Shown: in pieces, positions 47,261 to 56,944 of the stretch
Layout: each line of letters starts with the position of its first letter
Position numbering within the stretch: position 1 is the stretch's first letter
Assembly: GCF_013761175.1 (NCBI RefSeq)
Contig: NZ_JACDUR010000009.1
Span: 186,001 to 250,000, forward strand
Origin: Nonomuraea soli
GTDB lineage: Bacteria; Actinomycetota; Actinomycetes; Streptosporangiales; Streptosporangiaceae
Direction of reading: 5' to 3'
Length of the DNA: 64,000 bases
Notes under the pieces: generated by a model
What the model was told of the DNA's origin: nothing
What the model saw: the letters and a program-made list of their open reading frames with translations, nothing else
The model's database searches: none
Position numbers and translations under genes: made by a program

Positions 47261-48059
47261 TCACTTAGTGCTCGCAGCCCTATTGATCACGCTCGACCTG
47301 CTCGTCGTCGCGCACCGCGGCGCGTCCGCCGTGGCTCCCGAGAACACGATGGCCGCCTTCCGGGCGGCGGGTACGGCAGGCGCCGACATGTACGAGCTGG
47401 ACGTGCGCCAGACCAAGGACGGCCAGCTCGTCGTGGTGCACGACTCCACCCTGGCCCGCACCACCGACGTCGAGCGGCTCTATCCCGACCGCGCACCGTG
47501 GCGGGTGAGCGACTTCACGCTCGCGGAGATCAAGCAGCTCGACGCGGGCAGCTGGTTCGGCGCCGGATTCACCGGCCAGCGGGTGCCCACCGTCCGCGAG
47601 GCGATCGCGGCCTCCTCCGACGGCCCCGGGCTGGTGCTGGAGGTCAAGAACCCCACCAAGGCCATGGACGCGCCCTTGACCCAGCTGCTGGACGAGCTGC
47701 CCTCCGACACCATCGTGCTCAGCTACGACTGGGCGTTCCTGCGGCGGCTGCAGACCCATGCCCAGCGCGCGACCCTCGGTCCGGTGAGCCTGGCCCGACT
47801 GCCCTCCGTGGCCGCCTTCGCCGACCTGGTCGTGGTGCGGCACAACTCGATCAGCGTGCCGTTCGTCAGGCGGGCTCACAAGCTCGGGATCAAGGTGATC
47901 AGTACGACGGTCGACCGGCCCGCGGTCATGCGCCGCATGCTCGCCTCAGGGGTGGACGGCATGCTCACCAACCGGCCGAGGGTCGCGCGCAACGTGGCGG
48001 ACATGAAGCCCGAGTTCGACGAGCTGCGCAACGTCATCGGCGACATGCTCGGCCGCTGA
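47217..48059 (+). CDS. Glycerophosphodiester phosphodiesterase family protein
   Basis: 280 residues from ATG 47217, supported by AAGGGGGG at 47207-47214; GTG 47268 is an in-frame alternative. Catalytic motifs VVAHRGASAVAPENTMAAF, YELDVRQTKDGQLVVVHD and LEVKNP are intact. It splits glycerophosphodiesters to glycerol-3-phosphate and an alcohol. A short hydrophobic stretch (VLAALLITLDLLVV) before the first motif could be a signal anchor. Overlaps the ABC-like gene. Confidence 0.88.
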   Translation: MPGGSPENYCLYIYDHLVLAALLITLDLLVVAHRGASAVAPENTMAAFRAAGTAGADMYELDVRQTKDGQLVVVHDSTLARTTDVERLYPDRAPWRVSDFTLAEIKQLDAGSWFGAGFTGQRVPTVREAIAASSDGPGLVLEVKNPTKAMDAPLTQLLDELPSDTIVLSYDWAFLRRLQTHAQRATLGPVSLARLPSVAAFADLVVVRHNSISVPFVRRAHKLGIKVISTTVDRPAVMRRMLASGVDGMLTNRPRVARNVADMKPEFDELRNVIGDMLGR

Positions 48060-48066
48060 CCGGCGC

Positions 48067-48912
48067 TCACGGGCTCAGCAGCCTCCACGCCCCCGGCAGC
48101 ACCGTCCAGGTGCGGCGGTTGATCTTCCCTTCGAGCTCGCCGTCCGCGTTGACCGGCACCGGCTGGCCGGCGATCGACACCTTCCTGCCGCGCGTCACCT
48201 TCACCTCCCCCAGCCGGGTGTGCTCGCCCCTGCGCAGCCGTACGCCGAACGCCAGCCGCTGCAGCGGGCCGACCGCGAACGACACGACCACATCCACCAG
48301 CCCGTCGCCCGGTTCGGCGCGCGGGGCAAGCGGCGTGCCGCCGCCGATGGTCCTGCCGTTGCCCAGTCCCACCATCAGCACCCTGCGCGTCCCGTCGGCG
48401 ACGCACTCGCCGTCGACCGTCACCCGCAGCCGCCACCCGCGCGCCCGCACCCCGGCCACCACCGCGCCCACCCGGTAGGCCAGCCTGGCCAGCACCGGTT
48501 TGAGCGCCTGAGCGCGCTGCGACGCCTCCGCTCCCACGCCCACGTGCACGGCGTTGACGACGACGCCGTCGTGGTCGTCGACCAGCAGGTCCATCGGGCG
48601 TTCACGTCCTTCGAGCACGGCCTTGACGGCGTTGTCCGGCGTGATGCCCGCGGTGCGCGCCAGGTCGTTGCCGGTGCCCATGGGGATCAGCCCGATCGCA
48701 CGCGCACCCAGCTCGCCCCGCTCGTGCAGGGTCCGCACCACGTGGTGGAGGCTGCCGTCGCCGCCCATGACGACGGGGATGTGATCGGGGAAACCGCCGA
48801 CCTCCTCGGCGACCACCACCTCGGCATGCGCGCGCAGCTCCCGCAGGACTTCCTCCCGCGCCTCCTCGTCCACCCCTCCGGCGGCCCGATTGCAGATGAC
48901 CAGCAGCTTCAT
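48067..48912 (-). CDS. Diacylglycerol kinase/lipid kinase family protein
   Basis: 281 residues. VMGGDGSLHHVV is the nucleotide-binding GGDG loop; IPMGTGNDLART the second. The C-terminal part is the beta-sandwich LCB5/DAGK domain. It phosphorylates a lipid alcohol, possibly diacylglycerol. Converges with the GDPD gene 7 bp away. Both act on glycerolipid products but are on opposite strands. Confidence 0.88.
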   Translation of the reverse strand: MKLLVICNRAAGGVDEEAREEVLRELRAHAEVVVAEEVGGFPDHIPVVMGGDGSLHHVVRTLHERGELGARAIGLIPMGTGNDLARTAGITPDNAVKAVLEGRERPMDLLVDDHDGVVVNAVHVGVGAEASQRAQALKPVLARLAYRVGAVVAGVRARGWRLRVTVDGECVADGTRRVLMVGLGNGRTIGGGTPLAPRAEPGDGLVDVVVSFAVGPLQRLAFGVRLRRGEHTRLGEVKVTRGRKVSIAGQPVPVNADGELEGKINRRTWTVLPGAWRLLSP

Positions 48913-48941
48913 GCTCTCTGTGCTGCCCGCACGGGAGGGTT

Positions 48942-49586
48942 TCAGCCGTCGAGGTAGCGCAAGATCGCCAGCACCCGGCGGCTGTAGCCGGGCTCGCGCG
49001 GCAGGTCGAGCTTGTCGGTGATGGCGTTGACGTGCTTCTCCACCGTGCTCAGCGAGATGTGCAGGCGCTCGGCGACGGCCGCGTTGACGAACCCCTGGGC
49101 CAGCAGGTCGAGCACCTGGCTCTCACGAGGGCTCAGCGTGGCCAGCGGATCGGTGTTGGTGGTCCTGGCCAGGAGCTGGCGCACCACCTCGGGGTCGACC
49201 ACGGTGCCGCCCGAGCGCACCCGCTCCAGCGCGCGCAGGAACTCCGCCACCTCCGAGACGCGGTCCTTCAGCAGGTAGCCGACGCCGCCGGGACGGCCTC
49301 CGAGCAGGGTGGCGGCATAGGTCTTCTCCACGTACTGCGACAGCAGCAGCACGCCCACCCCGGGATGCCTCTCCCGGATCTCCAGCGCCGCCCGCACACC
49401 CTCGTCGCGGTGGGAGGGCGGCATGCGGACGTCGACCACCGCCACGTCGGGCCGCTGCCGCCCGACCTCGGCCAGCAGCGCGGGCGCGTCGCCAACGGCC
49501 GCCACGACCTCGTGACCCGCGTCGTGCAGCAGCCTGACCAGGCCCTCGCGGAGCAGGACGGAGTCGTCGGCGAGGATCAGGCGCAC
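48942..49586 (-). CDS. NarL/LuxR-type response regulator
   Basis: 214 residues, GTG start overlapping the kinase stop. LILADDSVLLREGLVRLL, phospho-Asp in VAVVDVRMPP, YLLKDRV, and LuxR HTH LSPRESQVLDLLAQGFVNAAVAERL (in part) with STVEKHVNAITDKLDL. Complete receiver and DNA-binding domains. Pairs with the kinase gene upstream. Confidence 0.93.
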   Translation of the reverse strand: MRLILADDSVLLREGLVRLLHDAGHEVVAAVGDAPALLAEVGRQRPDVAVVDVRMPPSHRDEGVRAALEIRERHPGVGVLLLSQYVEKTYAATLLGGRPGGVGYLLKDRVSEVAEFLRALERVRSGGTVVDPEVVRQLLARTTNTDPLATLSPRESQVLDLLAQGFVNAAVAERLHISLSTVEKHVNAITDKLDLPREPGYSRRVLAILRYLDG

Positions 49587-50734
49587 GGCAACCTCGCGGT
49601 GACCTCGGTCGGACCGCCCTCCGGGCTGCGCACCGCGAACGTGCCGTCGAGGGCCAGCACCCTCCTGGCCAGCCCGGCCAGACCGCCGCCCGCCGGGTCG
49701 GCCCCGCCGCGGCCGTTGTCGGAGACGCTCACGCTCACGGTCGCTCCCTCCTGTTCCAGGAGTACCAGGATGTCATCGGCGCCGGAGTGCTTGACCGCGT
49801 TGGTGATCGTCTCGCGCACGACGAAGTAGATCGCGGTCTCGACTTCCGAGGGCAGCCTGCCCGTGAGGCCGTGGTGGATCGTCACCGGGACCTGGGAACG
49901 TTCGGCGGCGCCCGCGAGCGCCGCTTCGAGGCCGAGCTCGTCGAGGGCGGTCGGATAGACGCGCCAGGCGACGCTGCGCAGCTCGTCCAGGAGACGCCGG
50001 GACTCGCCGTAGGCCTCCTCGACCAGCTCTGCCGTACGGCGGAGCGTGCGATCATCGTCGGCGACGAGTTCGTGCCTGGCACGTCCCAGCAACATCGCCA
50101 GCGCCACGCCGCGCTGCTGCACCCCGTCGTGCAGGTCCCGCTCGATACGGCGGCGCTCGTCGTCGACCGCCCGCACGATGCCCGCCCGGGTACTGGTCAG
50201 CTCGGCGATCCTGCGCCGCATCAGCTCCACCTCGCCGGGCCCGAGGAAACGCCCGGCCAGCCAGCGCTCGGCCGCCCCCACCGCCGTCGCCTCGAGGACG
50301 ACGAGCGCGATCAGCAGCCCCGCCGCGGTCAGCCCCACCGCCGCGCCGCTGGTGACCACGCGGACGCCCGGCAGCATCACCCGGACGGGCTCCGACGCTC
50401 CCCTGACGAGGTCCCACACCGCTCCGGCCAGCAGCAGCCCGGTGAGGAACACCGCCGCCGCGAAGCCGTACCCCGCGACCACGCCCAGCAGCCCGCGCAC
50501 GGCCAGGTAGCCGTAGCCGCCGCGCCCCTGCCCCGCCTCGTAGTCGAACCACCGGCGCAGCCTCCAGCGCTCGGCGGCCAGCAGCCGGGCCAGCCACCGG
50601 CCGGCCAGCCGCTCCACGGCGCCGCCGCGTCCACGACAGCGCGAAAGCAGCGTCGCCGGCCAGGCCACGCAGACGAACGCGAGCTCGGCAAGGCCGAGGA
50701 GCAGGCCCGTGACGACCCCACCCACCCGGCGCAT
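49577..50734 (-). CDS. NarL-type sensor histidine kinase
   Basis: 385 residues from the ATG at 50734. Three or four membrane helices (residues 5-25, 80-110, 125-150). The H-box is intact: RRRIERDLHDGVQQRGVALA with the phospho-His in DLHD; N-box ITNAVKHS and SDNGRGG follow. It is 10 bp overlapped with its regulator. It lies just downstream of an ABC exporter pair on the same strand, a common target of such systems. Confidence 0.9.
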   Translation of the reverse strand: MRRVGGVVTGLLLGLAELAFVCVAWPATLLSRCRGRGGAVERLAGRWLARLLAAERWRLRRWFDYEAGQGRGGYGYLAVRGLLGVVAGYGFAAAVFLTGLLLAGAVWDLVRGASEPVRVMLPGVRVVTSGAAVGLTAAGLLIALVVLEATAVGAAERWLAGRFLGPGEVELMRRRIAELTSTRAGIVRAVDDERRRIERDLHDGVQQRGVALAMLLGRARHELVADDDRTLRRTAELVEEAYGESRRLLDELRSVAWRVYPTALDELGLEAALAGAAERSQVPVTIHHGLTGRLPSEVETAIYFVVRETITNAVKHSGADDILVLLEQEGATVSVSVSDNGRGGADPAGGGLAGLARRVLALDGTFAVRSPEGGPTEVTARLPCA

Positions 50735-50763
50735 GGCGATATTTCCTGACACGGGCGAGCAGT

Positions 50764-51528
50764 CTAGGCGTCGCGCCGGCGGAGCACGGCCAGCCCGGCG
50801 ACCAGCGCCACCGCCGCCCACCCCACCAGCCACGCCAGCCCCTCACCCGCCGAGTACGGGATCGGCCCGCCGGTCAGGTTGTCGGCGCTGCCCATGAACG
50901 CCAGCCCGGCGAACATCGGCATCCGCAGCGAGATCTCCAGCGCCAGCGGCACCCCGGTCATGACCAGCAGCAGCGGCAGGCCCATGAGCAGCATGAACAC
51001 CACGGTCAGCGTGCCCGCCGCCCCACGCAGCGCCGCACCCGTCCCGACGGTCATCACGCCCACGAGGGCGAAGAACACCCCGGCGGTGACCAGGTCGTGC
51101 ACCAGCGCACCCGGCTCCAGCCGTACCAGCCCGCCGAACACCTCGGCGGACAACACGACATAGACGACCGCCGTGGCCACGGCGCCGCTCACCACCCCCG
51201 CCACGAACAGCACCGGCGCCACCACCAGCGCCTTGGCCGCCAGCACCCGCCCCCGGATCGGCGTCGCCTGCAGCGTGGAGCGGATCGAACCCGAGGAGTA
51301 CTCCGAGGTGATCACCAGCATGGCCAGCGCGACCAGCGAGAACTGCACGAACGAGGTCGCCGACACCACCGGGCCGCTGGCGTCCAGCACCTGGCGCTGC
51401 TCGGTGACCGCCGAGCCGCCCAGCGTCAGGGCCGTGAGCACCATCAACACCATCGTGGCCGCCAGGCACCACCAGGTGGAGCGCACCGACCACACCTTCA
51501 CCCACTCCGACGCCACCGTGTTCGTCAT
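50764..51528 (-). CDS. ABC-2 type transporter permease
   Basis: 254 residues, six predicted helices. The start MTNTVASEWVKVWSVRSTWW and the ITSEYSSGSIRSTLQATP loop are characteristic of ABC-2 membrane subunits. The ATG overlaps the ATPase stop (ATGA). With the ATPase it forms an exporter of unknown substrate. The kinase/regulator pair lies immediately downstream. Confidence 0.9.
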   Translation of the reverse strand: MTNTVASEWVKVWSVRSTWWCLAATMVLMVLTALTLGGSAVTEQRQVLDASGPVVSATSFVQFSLVALAMLVITSEYSSGSIRSTLQATPIRGRVLAAKALVVAPVLFVAGVVSGAVATAVVYVVLSAEVFGGLVRLEPGALVHDLVTAGVFFALVGVMTVGTGAALRGAAGTLTVVFMLLMGLPLLLVMTGVPLALEISLRMPMFAGLAFMGSADNLTGGPIPYSAGEGLAWLVGWAAVALVAGLAVLRRRDA

Positions 51529-52430
51529 CCCCGCACCCCGTACTCCACGCTCGACTCGGTCAGCTCCCGGTAGGCCTGCTCCAGCGACGCCTCCCTGGTG
51601 CGCAGCTCGTGCAGCCGCACACCCGCCTCGTGCGCCAGATCGCCCACCCGCTCGACGGCCATGCCGGTCACCTGCAGCTCGCTCTCGCCCGTCCTGGTGA
51701 CCTCGCCTCCCGCCGCCGCCAGCCGTACGGCCAGCTCACCGGCGTACGGCGTGCGCACCACGACGGCGGTCAGCGAACTGCGCGCGATGACCTCGGGCAG
51801 CGGCGCGTCCATGATCAACCGCCCCTTGCCGATCACCACCAGGTGGTCGGCGGTGAGCTGCATCTCGCTCATCAGGTGGCTGGAGACGAAGACGGTCCGC
51901 CCCTCGTCCGCGAGCGAGCGCATCAGCTGCCGCACCCAGCGCACCCCGTCGGGGTCGAGCCCGTTGACGGGTTCGTCGAACATCAGCACCTCGGGATCGC
52001 CCAGCAGCGCCGCCGCGATGCCCAGCCGCTGGCTCATGCCCAGCGACAGCGCGCCGGCCCGCTTGCCCGCCGCCGGCTCCATGCCGACCATCTCCAGCAC
52101 CTGCGCGACCCGCCCCACCGCGATGCCGTTGCTGCGCGCCAGCGCGCGCAGGTGCGCCCGCCCGCTGCGTCCCGGATGCATGGCCCGCGCGTCGAGCAAC
52201 GCGCCGACCGTGCGCAGCGGCTCCTTCAACCGGTGGTACGGCACGCCGCCGACCAGCGCGACGCCGCTCGTGGGCCGGTCGAGGCCGAGGATGAGCCGCA
52301 TCGTCGTGGACTTGCCCGCCCCGTTCGGCCCGAGGAAGCCGGTCACCGCGCCCGGCTTGATCTCCAGCGTCAGGTCGTCGACGGCGGCATGGTCGCCGTA
52401 CTTCTTGGTGAGAGCTTTGAGACTGATCAC
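51525..52430 (-). CDS. ABC transporter ATP-binding protein
   Basis: 301 residues from GTG 52430. Walker A GPNGAGKST, Q-loop region, signature LSLGMSQRLGIA (LSGGQ variant LSLGM), Walker B EVLMFDEPVNGLDPDG and H-loop SSHLMSE are all there. C-terminal about 70 residues match the DrrA/BcrA-type extension. It energises the adjacent ABC-2 permease; drug, peptide or lipid export is possible. Confidence 0.92.
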   Translation of the reverse strand: MISLKALTKKYGDHAAVDDLTLEIKPGAVTGFLGPNGAGKSTTMRLILGLDRPTSGVALVGGVPYHRLKEPLRTVGALLDARAMHPGRSGRAHLRALARSNGIAVGRVAQVLEMVGMEPAAGKRAGALSLGMSQRLGIAAALLGDPEVLMFDEPVNGLDPDGVRWVRQLMRSLADEGRTVFVSSHLMSEMQLTADHLVVIGKGRLIMDAPLPEVIARSSLTAVVVRTPYAGELAVRLAAAGGEVTRTGESELQVTGMAVERVGDLAHEAGVRLHELRTREASLEQAYRELTESSVEYGVRG

Positions 52431-52563
52431 GTACGGCAACGCTAGGAGGCTGCCGGAGCGTCCACCATGGGGTGATGCCGCCGACTCCGATGGCGGAAAA
52501 CCGTAATCGGCGCACGCCCGCCGGGGCGACATTCGTCCAAGACGGCGCACCTCCCACGCGCGC

Positions 52564-53376
52564 ATGATCGTTCGTATGAGGGAGTACGACGTACGGCAAG
52601 CGCATGACCTGCACGTGACCCACGACGGTCCGGGGCACGGGCCGCCCCTGCTGCTCATCCACGGCTCCGGCGCCTCGGGCGCCTTCTGGCAGCCGATGAT
52701 CCCGGCCCTGGCCGCCCGGCACCACGTCATCCGCGTCGACCTGCCCGGCTGCGGCCACTCCCCTCCCGCCCGTTCGTACGACGTGCCCCATCAGGCGGCC
52801 CGCGTGGCGGCGGTGCTCGACGACCTCGGCCTGAGCGGCGTCGCCATCGTCGGGCACTCCAGCGGCGGCTACGTGGCCACCTCACTCGCCGAGCAACGCC
52901 AGGACCTGGTGAGCTCGCTCACGCTCATCAGCACAGGGCCCAGCCCCGACGCCCTGCTCCCCCAGCCGCTGCTGCTCAGGCTCCTCCTGACACCGCCGTT
53001 CGGGCGGCTCGTCTGGTCGCGGCGCTCCGACACGATGATCCGCGGCGGCATCAAGGTGACCGCCGCGCGGCCGGTCGACCTTCCCGACGACCTCGTCGCC
53101 GACGTGCGCGGCATCACCTACCGGGCCTTCCGCGAGGTGCTGGACGGCAACACCGCCTACATCACCGAACGTGACGTCCCCGGGCGGCTGGCCGCCCTCG
53201 GCATCCCCACGCTCGTGATCTTCGGCGCCGCCGACCCGCGATGGGAGCCCTCCTCGGCCAGGCAGTACGAGGCGGTGCCCGGAGCCCGCATCGACCTGCT
53301 GCCCGGCGTCGGCCACCTGCCGATGATGGAGGAGCCCGGCCTGACCGGCCGACTGCTCCTCGACTTCGTGACATAG
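52564..53376 (+). CDS. Alpha/beta fold hydrolase
   Basis: 270 residues from ATG 52564; ATG 52576 is an alternative. LLLIHGSGASGAFWQPMI contains the oxyanion loop, VGHSSGGYVA the nucleophile Ser, FGAADPRWEP the Asp and GVGHLPMMEEP the His. Broad hydrolase family; substrate unknown. Divergent from the ABC ATPase; followed 9 bp later by an AraC gene. Confidence 0.9.
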   Translation: MIVRMREYDVRQAHDLHVTHDGPGHGPPLLLIHGSGASGAFWQPMIPALAARHHVIRVDLPGCGHSPPARSYDVPHQAARVAAVLDDLGLSGVAIVGHSSGGYVATSLAEQRQDLVSSLTLISTGPSPDALLPQPLLLRLLLTPPFGRLVWSRRSDTMIRGGIKVTAARPVDLPDDLVADVRGITYRAFREVLDGNTAYITERDVPGRLAALGIPTLVIFGAADPRWEPSSARQYEAVPGARIDLLPGVGHLPMMEEPGLTGRLLLDFVT

Positions 53377-53385
53377 AGTAGTCAT

Positions 53386-54249
53386 GTGCTGGAAACCGGC
53401 TCGCCGCCCGACTGGGCGCTGGTGGACATCGCCGTCCCCCGCCCCTCGATCAGGCTGCCGGGAATCGCCATGGCGGGCTTCCGCCACCGCGCCACCACCC
53501 ACATCGACCTGGCCATGGTCGCCCACCCGTCCGTCACGGTGCTCATCGACCTGAGCGAGGGCGAGGGCACCGTGTACGACACGCGGGAACGCCACGAACG
53601 CGGCAGCGTCGTCGTCGGCCTCATGCCCGGCGACCTGCGGGCCGGCGGGCAGGGGGCGGGCGAGTGCTTGCAGATCCGCCTGGAGCCGGTCGCCGCCGCG
53701 GCGGTGCTCGGAGGCGCGTCGGCCGAGCTCAGCGGCGGACTCGCGCCGCTGGAGCAGCTGTGGGGGCAGGAGGCGCGCCTTGCGGAGGAGCGGCTGCGGG
53801 CGGCCTCGTCGTGGGACGAACGCTTCGCCATCGCCGCGGCGCTCCTGGCACGTCGGCTGGCCGCGCGCGACGCCGTCGACCCGGCAGTCGCGCACGTCTG
53901 GCGGCGGCTGGCGGGCAGCCGGGGCCGCGCCCGGGTCGAAGGGCTGGCGGACGAGGTCGGGTGGAGCCGCAAGCGCCTGTGGGCGCGCTTCCGCGCGCAG
54001 CTCGGGATCGGGCCCAAGCGGGCGGCGCGGCTCGTGCGGTTCGATCACGCCGCCCACCTGCTCGCCTCGGGCCGCCCGGCGGCCGAGGTGGCCGCTCGGA
54101 GCGGGTACGCGGACCAGTCGCACCTCAGCCGCGAGGCGCGGGTGTTCGCGGGGCTGACGCCCGCGGGAGTGGCGGTGGCGCCTTGGCTGGCGATCGACGA
54201 GGTCGCATGGCCGCGCCTCGGGGGTGCGGCTGGCTCACTGGGCGGGTGA
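53386..54249 (+). CDS. AraC family helix-turn-helix regulator
   Basis: 287 residues, GTG start 9 bp after the hydrolase stop, so probably co-transcribed. N-terminal cupin-like sensor; the C-terminal AraC domain has VEGLADEVGWSRKRLWARF and EVAARSGYADQSHLSREARVF with AGLTPAGV. It may control the hydrolase. No repeat insertion, unlike the other AraC gene in the window. Confidence 0.88.
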   Translation: MLETGSPPDWALVDIAVPRPSIRLPGIAMAGFRHRATTHIDLAMVAHPSVTVLIDLSEGEGTVYDTRERHERGSVVVGLMPGDLRAGGQGAGECLQIRLEPVAAAAVLGGASAELSGGLAPLEQLWGQEARLAEERLRAASSWDERFAIAAALLARRLAARDAVDPAVAHVWRRLAGSRGRARVEGLADEVGWSRKRLWARFRAQLGIGPKRAARLVRFDHAAHLLASGRPAAEVAARSGYADQSHLSREARVFAGLTPAGVAVAPWLAIDEVAWPRLGGAAGSLGG

Positions 54250-54642
54250 ACGCGCCCTACCGCGACGCGCGAGGACGCGGCGTCCTGGACACGACGCGCC
54301 GGGACACGACGCGCCGGGACTCAACGCCCTGGACCCAACACCCCGGGCACCACCACCGGCACAACGCCCCGGAACCCGACGCCAGGGTCAGACACCCGGC
54401 CACGCAGCACCCGGCCACGCAGCACCCGGCCATCCGGCACGCCGCCGCGCGACACCCCGCCATGTGGCGGCCCGCCACGCGAGACCCGCCACGCGAGACC
54501 CGCCACGCGGCGCCCTGCGGCCCGCCCATGGCGGGTGATCGCCCGACACGCCCTGGGCGCGGCGACGGCGGGAGGCGCCAAACCTCCGCCATGCGACGGC
54601 CAGGCAGGTCCGGCCAGGTCAGGCCACGTCAGGCAGGTCCGG
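54250..54642. other. Repeat-rich intergenic region between AraC gene and parE
   Basis: 393 bp with no supported gene. Tandem 15-bp and 14-bp repeats fill 54287-54515; open frames through it are Pro/Arg/Cys-rich artefacts. Confidence 0.6.
54287..54515. repeat. Blocks of 14-15 bp tandem repeats
   Basis: Units include GGACACGACGCGCCG (54287-54320), CACCCGGCCACGCAG (about 54393-54430) and GCGAGACCCGCCAC (about 54478-54510), two to three copies each. Confidence 0.8.
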
Positions 54643-56727
54643 TCAGGCGTCGATGTGGTCGCGGTCGACCTCGGCCGCGCTGCTCACGATGAACTCACGC
54701 CGAGGCGCGACGTCACTCCCCATGAGCAGGTTGAAGATCCGCTCAGCCGACTCCGCGTCCTCGATGCGCACGCGGCGCAGGATGCGGTGCCGCGGATCCA
54801 TCGTGGTCTCGGCCAGCTGGTCGGCGTCCATCTCGCCCAGGCCCTTGTAGCGCTGGACCGGGTCCTTCCAGCGCTTGCCGCGCCGCTCCAGGTCGCGCAG
54901 GACCTTGTGCAGCTCGGCGTCGGAGTAGCAGTAGACGTACTTGTCCTGTCCCCTGCCCGGGTTGGTGAGCTCGATGCGGTGCAGCGGCGGGACGGCGGCG
55001 AAGACGCGGCCGGCCTCGACGAGGGGGCGCATGTAGCGGTGGAAGAGGGTGAGCAGCAAGCAGCGGATGTGGGCGCCGTCGACGTCGGCGTCGGCCATCA
55101 GGATGATCTTGCCGTAGCGGGCGGCCTCGAGGTCGAACGAGCGGCCGGAGCCGGCGCCGACGACCTGGATGATCGCGGCGCACTCGGTGTTCTTGAGCAT
55201 GTCGGCGACGGACGCCTTCTGCACGTTGAGGATCTTGCCGCGGATGGGCAGCAGCGCCTGGAACTCCGAGTCGCGCGCCAGCTTGGCGGTGCCGAGGGCG
55301 GAGTCTCCCTCGACGATGAACAGCTCGCTGCGGTCGACGTCGTCGCTGCGGCAGTCGACCAGCTTGGCCGGCAGGGCGGAGTTTTCGAGAGCGCTCTTGC
55401 GGCGCTGGTTGTCGCGGTGTTCGCGGGCGGCGATGCGGGCCTTGGCGGCGGCGACGATCTTTTCGAGCACGCCGCGCAGCGGCTGCTTGAAGCCGCGCGG
55501 CGGGTTGGCGTAGAGCGCCTTGAGCTCGCGCGAGAGCACGTGGGAGACGATGCGGGTGGCCGCGGAGGTGCCGAGCACTTCCTTGGTCTGTCCCTCGAAC
55601 TGGGGCTCCGGCACGCGGACCGTGACGACGGCGGTGAGGCCCTCGAGGATGTCTTCCTTGGTGACCGGGTCGTCGCCGTTCTTGAGCAGGCGGGTCTCGC
55701 GCAGCTGCTCGTTGATCGTCTTGACCAGGCCGCGCTCGAAACCGGTGATGTGGGTGCCGCCCTTGGGGGTGGCGATCACGTTGACGAAGGACCGGACCGT
55801 GGTGTCGTAGCCCTTGCCCCAGCGCAGCGCCACGTCGACGGTGAGCTCGCGCTCGACCTCGGTCGGGGTCATGTGGCCCTGGTCGTCGAGGACCGGGACG
55901 GTCTCGTGGAAGTGGCCGAGGCCCTGCAGGCGCAGCACGTCGCAGACGGCCTCGTCGCGGGCCAGGAAGTCGGTGAACTCCGAGATGCCGCCGTCGAAAC
56001 GGAACTCCTCGACCGTCTCGCCCTGGACGAGGACGAGGGTCAGGCCCGGAACCAGGAAGGCGGTCTGGCGCAGCCGTACGTGGATCTCGTCGACCGAGAC
56101 CTCGGCGTCGGGCAGGAAGATCTGCCGGTCGGCCCAGAAGCGCACGCGCGTGCCGGTGACGCCGCGCTTGGCCCTGCCGCCGTCGTGCAGGCCGGACTTC
56201 TTCTTGAACTTGGCCGAGGGCCCTTCGCCGTCGAAGACGCCGGGCACGCCGCGGCGAAAGCTGATGAGGTGGACCTTGCCACCGCGGTCGACCTCGACGT
56301 CGAGCCGGGACGACAGGGCGTTGACGACCGAGGCGCCCACGCCGTGGAGACCGCCGGAGGCGGTGTAGGAGCCGGTGCCGAACTTTCCGCCCGCGTGGAG
56401 CTTGGTGTAGACGAGCTCGACGCCCGCCAGGCCGCTCTTGGGCTCGACGTCGACCGGGATGCCGCGGCCGTTGTCGCGGACCTCGATCGATCCGTCGTCG
56501 TGCAGCTCCACTTCGATGCGCGTGCAGTAGCCCGCCAGCGCTTCGTCGACGCCGTTGTCGACGATCTCCCACAGACAGTGCATGAGGCCACGGCTGTCGG
56601 TGGACCCGATGTACATGCCCGGGCGCTTGCGCACCGCCTCGAGCCCTTCGAGCACCGACAGGTGACGAGCTGTGTAACCCGCCTCCACCACCGTCACATC
56701 GGCCCCTTCCAACACGGCATCGAACAC
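54643..56727 (-). CDS. parE: DNA topoisomerase IV subunit B (ParE)
   Basis: 694 residues. GHKL ATPase: EIVDNGVDEALAGYC, VRDNGRGIPV and GGLHGVGASVVNALS; transducer QTKEVLG; TOPRIM Glu and Asp in FIVEGDSALGTAKLARD and MADADVDGAHIRCLLLT. C-terminal QRYKGLGEMDADQL is the type IIA ParE/GyrB end. It powers strand passage by ParC. In Streptomyces parE sits next to the principal sigma gene, and the same holds here. Confidence 0.94.
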   Translation of the reverse strand: MFDAVLEGADVTVVEAGYTARHLSVLEGLEAVRKRPGMYIGSTDSRGLMHCLWEIVDNGVDEALAGYCTRIEVELHDDGSIEVRDNGRGIPVDVEPKSGLAGVELVYTKLHAGGKFGTGSYTASGGLHGVGASVVNALSSRLDVEVDRGGKVHLISFRRGVPGVFDGEGPSAKFKKKSGLHDGGRAKRGVTGTRVRFWADRQIFLPDAEVSVDEIHVRLRQTAFLVPGLTLVLVQGETVEEFRFDGGISEFTDFLARDEAVCDVLRLQGLGHFHETVPVLDDQGHMTPTEVERELTVDVALRWGKGYDTTVRSFVNVIATPKGGTHITGFERGLVKTINEQLRETRLLKNGDDPVTKEDILEGLTAVVTVRVPEPQFEGQTKEVLGTSAATRIVSHVLSRELKALYANPPRGFKQPLRGVLEKIVAAAKARIAAREHRDNQRRKSALENSALPAKLVDCRSDDVDRSELFIVEGDSALGTAKLARDSEFQALLPIRGKILNVQKASVADMLKNTECAAIIQVVGAGSGRSFDLEAARYGKIILMADADVDGAHIRCLLLTLFHRYMRPLVEAGRVFAAVPPLHRIELTNPGRGQDKYVYCYSDAELHKVLRDLERRGKRWKDPVQRYKGLGEMDADQLAETTMDPRHRILRRVRIEDAESAERIFNLLMGSDVAPRREFIVSSAAEVDRDHIDA

Positions 56728-56860
56728 CTGTGCGTAGCCTACCGTTCTTCCCGCCCGGGCGGATACAAGCTTGCCACGGCGACACGTTTGACATGACAGA
56801 GCGCTTGATCATCATTACTTTTGGCCACATTCCGCTCTCGGCGTAGTGGAGGTGCGGTTG

Positions 56861-56886
56861 GGAACGTACGCATCCGGTTAGATGTT
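56861..56886 (+). promoter_or_regulatory. Candidate ECF-type promoter (GGAAC-N18-GTT)
   Basis: GGAAC at 56861-56865 and GTT at 56884-56886, 18 bp apart, match SigR-type thiol-stress promoters closely (GGAAT-N18-GTT). It lies 58 bp upstream of the DUF7455 start. Short motif, so chance is possible. Confidence 0.35.
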
Positions 56887-56944
56887 GTCCCAAGTGACTG
56901 ACGCCAGATCCTCGCTCCGGCGAGGGTGACCCGAAAGGCGATAC

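Noticed and set aside
54257..54592. Cys/Arg-rich minus-strand frame
   Set aside because: Runs through tandem repeats and has no conserved pattern.
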